DNA from: Hysterium pulicare CBS 123377
Lineage: Eukaryota > Ascomycota > Dothideomycetes > Hysteriales > Hysteriaceae
Direction of reading: 5' to 3'
Assembly: GCA_000467715.1 (NCBI GenBank)
Contig: AJFK01000639.1
Coordinates: 92,900-156,899 of the forward strand
Length of the DNA stretch: 64,000 bases
Shown here: positions 1-10,800 of the stretch, in pieces
How positions within the stretch are numbered: the stretch's first letter is position 1
Layout: every line of letters starts with the position of its first letter
Translations under genes and position numbers: made by a program
Notes under the pieces: generated by a model
What the model saw: the letters and a program-made list of their open reading frames with translations, nothing else
Database searches by the model: none
Told to the model about the DNA's origin: nothing

Positions 1-2618
1 TCATCTCACGCTCCCAACTTCCCCTCACCTTCCTCGACACCTTCTCTAGTTCACAATATCCTACGAGCCGCTTATTTACTGCCCAAATAGAAATATTAGA
101 ACAGCAATGTGGCGCAGAAAACGAAAATTCGAAGACGCCAAAAGTACTCATCGCAAGACACGATGCGACCAAATGCCTATATGCCATCGAACGTGTACAA
201 AGTCGTATATATAGCCTGTGCAAGCTTGCAAACTGGCTGAAGGAAAAAGAAGTGGCGGATTTATGGGATCCGACTCGAATACCCTTGACGCTCCTGCGAC
301 AAGGACTGAATCCTTCGAATGGAGAGAAGTGGTGGCAGCACGCTGCCGTGGAGACAGATGTAACCAAAGCTGCTGAGGAAAATCCTTCGAAACGCATTCG
401 AGTATCGATGCTCCGCCCAGCACCAAAGTCTGCACATTCAGAACTGAAGTCAGTTGCTGGAATAGAATTTTCTCAGCCCTCTATTGTCAACAACGGAGAT
501 GCAATCAATAACGTGGATAACCCGATAGACCTTCCTTCGGATCCTCTGACTGGACAACAAATTTGCGAGAATCTGGTACAGCAGTATTTGGAAGCATTAT
601 ATATGTCTAAAACTTCACTTGCCTACTTTGCAAAAGGGCCTATTACCCGCGTCCGTACTGCATTTACTTCTGCAGAAGAAGGGGCTCTCCCGACTTATGA
701 ACTCGTCGCATTTCTTCGGTCGATGCTCCTTACTCACACCGCTATGGACAAAAAGTACCGAGAGAAGCTCCCAGAAATCATCAAATCCGTCCCCCCCGGT
801 TCTCTGTCAGATGATGAACTGACCGACAGGAACGGAGCCACCAAACCGAAGAAATCCAAGAAGAAAGTAAAGCTTAGTCGGGATGGTCTCTATCCGCTGG
901 AAGGTGGTGTAGTAAAGAGGTGGTGGGTTTCAGAAATGCCAAGTCCGGATCGATATGGGGATGAGACAATCGAACAGCGTGTCAAGAGACGCATTGGGGA
1001 CTTGCGCATAAGAGAGACCCTTGCCCAACTTATTCTCATGCTCGAAATTGTTGCTTTGGAGGCTCTAACGACATACAAACCACAAGAGGAAGGCGAAAAT
1101 GGCGACGGAGAGACCCAGACGCTGGGCGACTCGCAGGCAAAGCCAATGAAAAGAAAGAAGAAATTGCAAGACGTGAAACTCCTCATGGACTTGTTACTTG
1201 ATAAATTGTGTATATGGCAATCCGTGGAAGAAGACGAATTATTCGACTTTGATGCCAGACCTGCGGATGCCAATGCTGGCAAATCTGGGAGCGGAGATCG
1301 ACTGCGAAGCTTCTGCATAGAGGTGATTGTTCCGTTCTATATGAGCAGACTGCCCGAACAAGCTGTCATGATAAACAAGAAGCTGGGCGGTCCTGTTGCT
1401 CCCTCACCCCCGAAACGAAAAGCTATGAAACCACCTACTACATCAAGAAAGTCTGGTGAACCAAGGAAATCTGGAGAATCCAAAGAACCAGAACCAAAAA
1501 GATCTCGCCGAGCTCTTGCACGCACGTCGACAGATACTACCGGCCAGCCCACCCAAAGGCCTCTACCCTCACTTACCCGTTCTACGACCGACTCTGCTCT
1601 TATTCCTGGTATCAAAAGAGAGGGCAGTGAAGTGCCCTTATCTGCTATACCCTTTCAGCGAAGTCCGTCGAGATCATCAAGAGCATCGATGTCGCAGTTT
1701 AAGCATCTTGCGCGACGTGAAATTGATTTGAGTACGCCATCAGCTGCCGCTGCTGCAAAACTCAAACAGAAAAAGAGGGTCGAAGAGGAACTGAAGGATG
1801 CGATCACTGCTCTAAAGAAACCAAACAGGGGTCTGGCTGCAGGCGGCTATGTTGATGATGTCGAAAAAAGAGGTATAGGATCACTCAATCGATCAAGAAA
1901 ACCGGTCAACCCAACGCGCAGGATTTTACAAGACGTTCAAGTGACAGCGACTCCGAAGCTATTAAAGCGGACCAAGGACTTCGAGACTCGAACTCCAAGT
2001 CACCATCGCGACCAATTCTCTAGTGGAGCAAGAGATAATGCGCCGCCATCCAGTAATTTCTGCATTCCCTCCTCGACGATGAAACCGTCGGCTTCCGTTG
2101 TTCCAGGAACTGTACTTCGAGGCTTAGCATCTCGGGCTACTGTCGACGCATCCATCGCAGAGACACCCTCTAGAGGACCCGGAGGAAGAACAATTTTCAT
2201 GATGTCTGATACTGAAGGTTCCCAGAAAGCTGCCAAGGATCCGCCTCCTTTCAGACGTCCCGCAATGATAGCGACAAAGGATCAACGCAGGAGGCCCACC
2301 GAAGGTTACTTCCAGACCCCTTCAAGACCGCGTTCGCGGCATCTCGATGTGGAGCCAGTGTCAAAGGGATCAGCTGCAATCTTCTCGACACCCATTAAAG
2401 AAAGCGACCGAAGAACCTCAGACACCTTTACCAACTTGAAACTGCCCTCCCCTCCTGCTGACCCATTTACCACACCTGTTAAGTCTGGCTCAAAAGAAAG
2501 GATACCTGTTGTTGATACACCACCCGCTAGGCCCTGCCTAGCTACTAATACTGAGCCCGAAGCGGAGAACTCGATATATGACGCTTTGGGATGGAATGAT
2601 GAGGATAACTTTTTATGA
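1..2618 (+). CDS. SLD3: DNA replication regulator Sld3 (5' partial)
   Basis: Sld3 is the CDK target that brings Cdc45 to the Mcm2-7 helicase and binds Dpb11 at origin firing. The reading frame is open from base 3 through the left window edge, so the N-terminus is missing. The GTG at 252 is not a start: codons upstream of it encode a conserved-looking segment (CLYAIERVQ near 174-200, then CKLANWLKEKEVADLW). Sld3-family features seen are KRWWV near 915 and the helix LILMLEIVALEAL near 1033-1071, followed by a basic, Ser/Thr-Pro-rich, disordered C-terminal half with many SP/TP sites, as expected for a CDK and kinase target. The stop at 2616-2618 follows an acidic tail. No intron is seen in this part. 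Family assignment rests on recognised motifs and overall architecture, not on a search. Confidence 0.85.
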   Translation, partial: ISRSQLPLTFLDTFSSSQYPTSRLFTAQIEILEQQCGAENENSKTPKVLIARHDATKCLYAIERVQSRIYSLCKLANWLKEKEVADLWDPTRIPLTLLRQGLNPSNGEKWWQHAAVETDVTKAAEENPSKRIRVSMLRPAPKSAHSELKSVAGIEFSQPSIVNNGDAINNVDNPIDLPSDPLTGQQICENLVQQYLEALYMSKTSLAYFAKGPITRVRTAFTSAEEGALPTYELVAFLRSMLLTHTAMDKKYREKLPEIIKSVPPGSLSDDELTDRNGATKPKKSKKKVKLSRDGLYPLEGGVVKRWWVSEMPSPDRYGDETIEQRVKRRIGDLRIRETLAQLILMLEIVALEALTTYKPQEEGENGDGETQTLGDSQAKPMKRKKKLQDVKLLMDLLLDKLCIWQSVEEDELFDFDARPADANAGKSGSGDRLRSFCIEVIVPFYMSRLPEQAVMINKKLGGPVAPSPPKRKAMKPPTTSRKSGEPRKSGESKEPEPKRSRRALARTSTDTTGQPTQRPLPSLTRSTTDSALIPGIKREGSEVPLSAIPFQRSPSRSSRASMSQFKHLARREIDLSTPSAAAAAKLKQKKRVEEELKDAITALKKPNRGLAAGGYVDDVEKRGIGSLNRSRKPVNPTRRILQDVQVTATPKLLKRTKDFETRTPSHHRDQFSSGARDNAPPSSNFCIPSSTMKPSASVVPGTVLRGLASRATVDASIAETPSRGPGGRTIFMMSDTEGSQKAAKDPPPFRRPAMIATKDQRRRPTEGYFQTPSRPRSRHLDVEPVSKGSAAIFSTPIKESDRRTSDTFTNLKLPSPPADPFTTPVKSGSKERIPVVDTPPARPCLATNTEPEAENSIYDALGWNDEDNFL

Positions 2619-3598
2619 ACTTGCTGGAATTTGTCGATAACAAATGCATATTGGCATGGAATGGAGTTTTCATTGAATGGGAGCATTAGAAATGCATTGG
2701 CTCGGCGTTGTTTGTATTTTACTTTGCATAGGATGACACTGAAAGGTGAGCATTGGAGGATGAGCAGGAACGGCCTTTGGGAGTCATACATTGGGCTTTG
2801 GGTGTATTTAGAAAACTCTGAACAAACTATATGCCGATGTTCTCTTTCGCTATACCCTCTTAACAGCCTTTAAGTTGTTCTTTAAGGTGTGGTTCCTCAT
2901 TCTCAAATACAGTAGTTCCAGATGACGGTGGCTTGGGACACCGGAATGCCCGGATTTAGAATGGATACACGCGTTCAATCTCCACGTGTTTCAACGCGCC
3001 GACGTCCGATCGATTTAAGGCTAGGATCGAGCCTCTGAGCACGACCATGCGAGGGGTCCCTAAGTCATCAACATGTATCTTGATAACGTATATTGGGTGG
3101 TGAATAGGCAAAGGATTAATTTTAGCCGTGACAGTGCGGCCTCGGACATCCTGAGTGCGCTAGAATTGGTGTTGGCCCCTGTGATGGTAGGGGAAAGGGA
3201 GTTCTCCTGATAATGCAGGGACAGAGCATGGTCGAGGGTCGCATTTCAAGGGCCAACCACAGTGAATGCCCGCCAGAAATCCAGGAAATCTTCCAGTAAT
3301 GACGGGCGTTGCTAAGTAACGGCTGCTGGGTTTTGGCCCGCCGTCTTCGCTAGCAACGGGGGCCACTCCCGCTAACGCCAATAAACTCACTGATTCGGTG
3401 CGACTGCCGCAAGCCCTGAAGCCCATTTCACTCCGCAAATCCTTGGTCTTAACATTCTCCCAGGAGATTGCCGTCACGCGTCTTCTCCTTTGTGTCTCTC
3501 ACTTCTCGAGTCTTTTGTCTCACCCTCTATCGCATCGTGGTATTCTAACAGTTACACACAATTTCCATCCCGACCATGTTCAGCCGCGAACCATAGTT
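2619..3598. other. Intergenic, 980 bases
   Basis: It lies between the Sld3 stop and the next plus-strand gene. No coding frame with protein-like composition was found. A pyrimidine-rich stretch near 3478-3540, just before the next start codon, looks like a fungal core promoter or leader. Confidence 0.6.
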
Positions 3599-6088
3599 AT
3601 GGCAACACACAATTTGCCTGTGCCCGCTGGGCTACCGAGTCCGACATTAACTAACCCTGACATGATCCTACCGGAGTCCGCCATTCGAAGTTTTTCACCC
3701 AATCCCTATATTCAGCGGCCACCATCGCCCTCTTCGCTGCTGTACTCCCATTCGAACCAGTCGCAAGGCACCCTCAAGCTAGCTTCCGCGCCTCAGGGCC
3801 GTCGCGGTCCATCTCCGCGTGTGATAACCCCCATATCTGCCCAGTCTTCTTCCTCAACCTTACGGAAGAGAGCCGGCATGGAGACAACCTTAAAATTCAA
3901 CAGCGACGATGCGCTGGCCTCGTCTCCGACCCTGAGGGATTCGGTTACCACAATACATTTGGACAATTGGGAAAATAACAAGCTAAAGAGGTTGAGCAAT
4001 TCATCAGGCTCAGTACACAGCGAAGATCTTGAGAACTTAAAATGGCCGGGCTTCAATGGGGCGGGAAGTTTTGATGACAGTGGTGTGGTACTAGAAGAAG
4101 AGGAGGACCAGAACGATCAATTCCCAAGGGTCGCGAACGGTGATGATGATTTGGAAAACGAGCGTTGGCTAGAGGATCAAGACGACGGAGACGACGATCC
4201 TTATTCCTCAGCTGCCCTGAGTAGGCGCGCGGAGATCATACTGGCAAATGCTAAGAAGCGGTTGAATGTATGCATGCATGAAATGAACGACAACGTAATT
4301 GTCATCCACTGACAAATTCGACAGGTTATGGAAGGAAACTTGAGAGGTGCCAGACACTCACTCCTGGTTACTCCGTCCTCATTAAATACCATGAAGATGG
4401 CTTCCGAGCTCTCTCAACAACTCTCCGCCGCTAGAGAGCGAGACCGACAATTGTACGGAGGATTGAGCGCGCTACCACCTAGACAGAGACAGTTTCAATC
4501 ATCCCCACTCTCTTCTGGTAGCAGTCCAGGACACTCAAGGGTCTTCAGCGAAACCTCCGTTCCCTCGCCTTTGTCGCCTACCAGTCTAAACCGATTGAAT
4601 AATAATCGCGCATCTAGTGCGATGGGTGCTGCGAGCGGGCCATGGTCACCTGTTGAGGGCTACTCTGCTGGCCTTCGTTCAATAAGAGAAACGAAGAGTC
4701 ATGAAGTCATGCGCGAGCATCGTAGAGGTAGTCTGGGCAATGAGCATCCCTTGCGTTCGTTCTCCAGAAACTCCGGATCACCCCCGAACCATCTCGAATC
4801 TCTACCTGAAGATGACACACCAACTCTCCGCCGATCGGCATCTACAACCAGTGATCTACGAGTTCAGATGAATGAATTGAAAGGGAGGATATCGAGTCTG
4901 AAGCAGCGAGCAAAAGAGGATAATTTGAAGAGAAGGTCTATGCAAAACCTTCGAACACCAAGCGCTTTTACTTCTGCAGAGATTTGGTACGCTGGAGCTG
5001 AGGCATACAAGACTTCGCCCGTGGCCGCCGATGGTGGAATCGGCTTCATGACTGGCCCATCGCCAGTAAGAGAAGAACTCTACGAAAATGAAGCCAGCGA
5101 CTCATCTACTCCAAAGGTTCTCCCGGCTGAGGCTCAAACGGAAAAGAGTCAGCCGACTAACCAGGATGACTATCAGGAGAGCCAATATGAAGATGCGGAG
5201 GAGCCCGCACGCCAGGAAGAGAAGCATACAGATAATGAGGCTGACGATGAGATCGAGGATAATGACTTTGTATCTATCGGCAATGATGAGCTTGAACCCA
5301 GCGGAGAAAGCGTCTACGAAGATGCCGTGCACGAAATGCCTGCTGCGGAACGCCACGAGGACCGTGTAGATGCCTTCGACTACGAACACTTCTTCCTACA
5401 TAGCGCCATGGGAACCTACAGCTCAGCAAGCCGCAGATCGAGCACAAGCTCTGCAGATTCAGTGGAAACGACACGACCCGTAACCGCGATCCTGAATCCT
5501 GAGGAGTTAGAATCCACCCCCAAACGAATGTCCTTACATCAAAGGAATACAAGCGTTGATTCGGTTTCGACCATGGCAACGTTTGCTACGGCTGCAGAAG
5601 AACAAGGCTCTGATGGTGGCTCTGATGACGGATCTAATCCCCATCTAGATGCGTTTTCCAAGCAAATCTTGCCTCACGTGCAACGTGGAGTAGCACAGAG
5701 TAACGGCGTACAACATATGTCGGCTAGTAACATGCCCGACTCAGCAATCAGTATCGCGCATGCTCGAACCACACCTAATGGCATTGACTCATCTGGTCGA
5801 GCGTCTGCGGCCTCTTGCGGATCATCGCAAGGAGTGGACTTGGTAGGCGGGCTTCGGGCCTCTAAGCTCTTCTCCATACTCGTCGAGTCGACATCGAATT
5901 CGGAGCGCCGACTATCGTTGAATGAACAAGAGAAGCAACTGATTTATGGTCTTGCCGCAAGTTTTCAGCAGCTCTGCATGAATCTCAAGAACACATCCGG
6001 AGACCAATACGAACGAAAGGAGTGGAGACGCCGACTCGACGAAGCCCGCAGAATTCTAGATGGGGAGCAAGAAGGCCAAGCGTATTAA
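3599..6088 (+). CDS. Ser-rich orphan protein with conserved-looking C-terminal helix
   Basis: Two exons, 3599-4267 and 4325-6088, joined across a 57-base intron (GTATGC donor, CTGAC branch, ACAG acceptor) give 810 aa. The frame is open upstream to 3398, but ATG 3599 has the better context and begins the protein-like composition. The N-terminal third is Ser/Pro-rich and ends in an acidic stretch. Exon 2 starts a helical segment (SLLVTPSSLNTMKMASELSQ). A short coiled coil lies near 4870-4940 (LKGRISSLKQRAKEDNLKRR), followed by an aromatic patch (AEIWYAGAEAY). The last 75 residues (LNEQEKQLIYGLAASFQQL and on) look like a folded helical module, while the middle is acidic and disordered. I do not recognise a named family. 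It may be a Pezizomycotina-specific cytoskeletal or signalling adaptor, but no function can be assigned. Confidence 0.75.
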
Positions 6089-7822
6089 ATGGTCGCCATT
6101 TCGTCTTTCCTTTACTATTTTGGACGTGTAAATGATTTTTTGATAACTTGATCTGTTGCGCTTTAGCGATCTGCCCATACACCGTTTCTAATTCTCTAAT
6201 CAGTCTAATTGCTATTTCTGCTTTTTACCCAGGATACGGGCGGTAATCTGACCGTTCGCAGCGGTACACTAGCTTCAAGGAGGCTACTCCTTTTCTTTTT
6301 CCACGCGTTGATAGAGGGATTTTCTTGATCTGGGGAGTCCAAGGGCTAGGTGAATATTGATACCCGACGGAGATGATTGAATGGTACAGCATCTCTACGG
6401 CTTTCCTTGCTTTTACTGTATATACTATGATATACCCATAAATACTTACATATCTAATATCTATGATGTTCCCAAATGCAATGTGGTGATTCCCGATCTA
6501 GACTCTGCTATGATGCACTCCCCAGCACACGCGAATGGAGTTAACCTCACCCAAGCTTCCCCCTCCGGTTTCCGGATATACAGCTGTCAAGAGGACCCAC
6601 AAGATCCACAATTGACTCATCATTTCTGCACAGCAGTCGTGAAACTGGTATGCGTTGTCGACATACCATTGCGGGCTTCAATACACTTCAATGCCCCCCG
6701 GGCGCATCTGAAATATCCTTAGACTCGAGACGTCATTGGATTCTGGGCCAGGTCTGATGCGGGAATCTCCCCTCGGCCAACGAAGAGGGACACGCTAATC
6801 TGCTAACAGGATGCGGAGGGCTGCTATTTGTCGGATGGGTCGTGGGAGACTCCATAAGTCGACTGTGAGAGGAAGACGGGGCAAAATGCGGTGAGAGGGC
6901 TCTTCGCATGCTTTCGCAAAAGGTCGAAGGGCTGGCCAATTGCGGGCTTGGTCTGGGGCAGCGGGCGCAGGGAAGGGTAGCTCATCCGGCGGGAAAGCTT
7001 CAGCGACGCATGGCTCGGGTCGCTGGTGGGCAAGAAGGAATTGTGTACATGATGCAGCGTCTCATGCGCGTCGCGGGTCGAGCGAAGAGGACAAATTTTC
7101 CTTGCCCGGGCCCCTCTTAACTGCATCCATCTATCGCGGCTCGACTCCTCTTGTTTACACGTCTCGCGGCCGCTGTTCTGTATACATCAAACGCATTCAA
7201 CCCGCCCATTCTGCCTCGGACGGTGCTTGGAGCAGCGAGGGGCGTGCGACGGACAAACGCCAATCTGCTATCGGACTCTGGCAGCCATTCCCTTACCTCG
7301 ATTCCGACAGGGGCGCGGTGGAAGAACGCGACCAGGCGGTTCGGCACACCACAGACCTCATACCCTTCGTCTAAAGGCTGCCCGTCTCTCCAATAACACC
7401 CATGCGCGCCTTGTGACCAACCCTTCGCTCGCTCCCCAGCTTGAGACCTACAAACCTGCATCTCCCCCAACGCCCGTCAGGAGAATCCACGACCACATTC
7501 GCTCAATCAACAACCACCTGCAGCTCGACTCTTCCCGACTTCTCGTTCATAGGTGCACTTCCAGCACCATTCAGATTTCACGTCCCAATTTGTGTATTGG
7601 GCATTGTTTTCTGTATACTACATTTCCATTGCATCACAGCCGACTTGTTCGCCTTCGCCGGACGGTCTCTCTCCTCGTCGCATTCCACAGCCTCGAGCCT
7701 CGCCACAACAGCTCTCCCTACTCTTCAAAGTCCTCGCGGAATTCCAGATATTCTAATGTGCCCAGCTCCCCCGCCTTGTTCAATCGACTTGCGCGCCTCA
7801 AAAACTTCAGGCCCCTCGCAAC
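6089..7822. other. Intergenic and probable long 5' leader, 1.7 kb
   Basis: No gene is supported. From about 7100 to the ATG at 7823 the DNA is C-rich and pyrimidine-rich on the plus strand, with overlapping small frames whose composition is not protein-like. It is best read as the promoter and a long 5' leader of the WG-repeat gene, possibly with short upstream frames. Confidence 0.5.
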
Positions 7823-10800
7823 ATGCCTCGATCCGCCGCCTCACGCCGCGCCGACGACGTCGCTCGATATTCGAGACGAAAGACCCGGCGGTCATCGAGG
7901 ACTGGATCGGGTGAAACGGGCAGGAGTCGGAAGAGGAAAGATGGTGATGACGTGCATGCTTCTGACGAGAACACGACTCTCAATGGCATACATGATTGGC
8001 AGAGCTCTGAAGAAGCTCCTGTAACAGAGATGATGGAGGATATTTTCAAGGCTATGGATAGACTGAGTTGGAGGAGAGGGATGCTGGAGAAGGATTCGAG
8101 GCGTCCTGAAGAGAATGCAATCTCGGTACGAAGATACCATTTCTATTTGGTCAAAACTCTCCAATTTTTGATGTCTGTATACCTCGGGAATTTTGGAAAC
8201 CTGCGAGCTTCAAGTGTGGGCAATTAGCCGATATCAATCCCCTTTATCTCGACTCGATGGGCCCGAGCTCGATTTTTGGTCTATCATTCCTCTAACGAAA
8301 TATAGATTCGCGGTCTTGCTACTCAAATCCAGAAATTCATACCTCCAACACCAACTCCATCCCCTGAGCTATGGACGTCGAACTCCCCAAGCAATCATTC
8401 CCCGCCACCGTCTTATGAAGACACCATTGCAGATCTGCCTCCCGATTATACCACTACAGACGCGCTAGCCACAGCGCAGACACCTGATTATACCCTGTTC
8501 CCTTCTCTGAATCCTTCAATCGTATCTGATGTTCCGGCATGCCTCCGTTGGAGTGAGCATACTTCACCGACCTCTTCCATTCTCCTAGATGATAAATCTG
8601 GCTACCAGAATATTGACTTCTCCAAATGTGACCCGGATAATTTCCGCTCACATGCGAAGAAGACTAAGAAGGCGGCCAAAGCTGCCCAGAAAGCTAAGTG
8701 GGCTGATAGTGATAACGAAGAGAAGAAAGAGGAGGAAACTGCTGGAGACGGCGGTGGAGGAGGGGATGATAACGGGGGAGACAACGGAGGTGCAGGAGGT
8801 GCAGGGGACGGAGATGGAGGGGACGGAGGGGATAACAACGAGGATGACTGGGACGCATGGGGTTCTGGGAAGAACAAGAAGAAGAGCAAGAAGAAGCAGA
8901 AAGAGGAGGAAGAAGAGCGGAAGCGAAAAGAAGAGGAGGAAGAGGCCGAACGGAAGAAGAAAGAGGAGGAGGATGCTGCGGCGGCGGCGGCTGTAACGAC
9001 TGGTGGTGATTTTAGTTGGGCAGAGCCTCAAGATGCCAATGGGGAGGATGATTGGGGAGCCTTCACATCAACCAAAAAGAAGAAAGGAAAGAAAGGCAAG
9101 GTATGGGACACTACCATAACTGGAATCCTTTGAACTGAAGAGACTGATCACGTTATAGAACGCAGAACCAGCGCCTCCCCCGCCTCCCCCACCACCTGCT
9201 GCGCCCGTAGAAGACATCACTTCGAAGTTCGATGATATTAACCTTGATGATATCGGTGGCAGTGGAGCGCCCAAAATTGATCTGAGCTTCGGGGAACCGG
9301 CCTCGGCAAAGTCAACAGGGTTCGGCTTTGGTGGGCTCAGCAGCTGGACTTCGGGTCTTGGAAGTGGTTGGGGTAGCAAGACATCTTGGGGCTTCGAGGG
9401 CAGTGATGGTAGCAAAGACAAGTCCGAAGAGACGAAGGAGGATAACAATCCTTGGGATACTGGCAAGAAAAAAAACAAGAAGGATTCAGGCTCCGGGTTT
9501 GACTTTAACTTCGACGCTTTCAACACCAAGACCGATACTGCTGCTGCCGAACCTGTTGTCGAAGAGAAGAAGGAGGATGAGGATGAGACCTGGGGCTTCA
9601 GCTTTGGAAAAAAGGACAAGAAGAAGAAGAAAGGAGCTGTCGTCGCCATCCTTGAGGAGACACCGGCTCCTGAACCTGAACCAGCTCCCGAACCAGAGAA
9701 GAAAGAAGAGGACGATCCTTGGAGCTTCCCAAGTAGCAAGGACAAGAAGAAGAAAAAGAAGGGCGCTGCAGTCGTTGAAGAATTACCGCCGCCGCCGCCG
9801 CCTCCGCCTCCACCCGAGCCGACAATTGAATCCGAGCCTGCTAAAAAGGAGGAAGATGAGCTGTGGGGCTGGGGCAATATGTCAACCAAGAAGAACAAGA
9901 AAGGTAAGAAGAGCTTGGTTGAAGAAGTCAAGGAAGAGAAACCCATTGAGGAGACTCCACCTCCTCCACCTCCCCCACCTCCCCCACCGGAACCTATCGC
10001 TCCTCCGCCTGCCGAAGATGATTGGGGCACGTTCACTGTCACCAGCAAGAAAAAGAAGGGTAAAAAGGGCAAAGACGACGCTGTCAAAGTCGATGAGCCC
10101 CCTAAGATACCCGATCCTATACCCGAGCCTGAGCCCGAGCCTGTGAAAGAGGCGGAGCCAGAGCCTGCTGCTGACGACTGGACGAGCGGCTGGGGTACGA
10201 GCAAGAAAGATAAGAAAAAGGCGGGCAAGAAGGTTGGCAAGCCAGTCGAACCGGACCCAGAGCCCATTAAAGAACCTGACCCCGAGCCTGAGCCAGTCAA
10301 GCCCGCAGACCCGGAGCCGGCCACAGAAGATATTTGGGGCGACAGTGCTTGGGGCACGACGAAGACTAAAAAGAAGGGAAAGAAAGGAGCCGTAGTCAAG
10401 GAAGAACCGAAAGTCGAGGATCCTCCACCACCCCCGGAACCGCCCGTAATTCCCGAGCCAGTAACGGTCGCTGATGATGGCTGGGGTGATGGTGCTTGGG
10501 GAACGTCAACCAAAAAGAAGAAAGGGAAGCGAACGTCCATTTCTACTGCGTCTAACCCTGATATTGCACCAAAAGATGATCCTATCCCAGAGGTCCCTGA
10601 AATTCCAGCCGCAGTTGTGGAAACGAAAGATGCAGCTGCCGATGACGATTGGATGAATTGGGCTCCGACCACTTCGACAAAGAAAAAGAAGGGCAAAAAA
10701 GGCGTTGTTGAAGAAGTTCTCCCACCAGTGCCGCCTCCTCCGCCAGCTATCCCTGACCCTGACCCGGAGCCCGAGAAAAAGGAGGAGAAGGAGGAGTCTA

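Noticed and set aside
7227-8024. 265-codon plus-strand frame before the WG-repeat start
   Set aside because: It overlaps the real first exon in another frame, is Arg/Ser/Leu-rich without motifs, and lies in a pyrimidine-rich leader.
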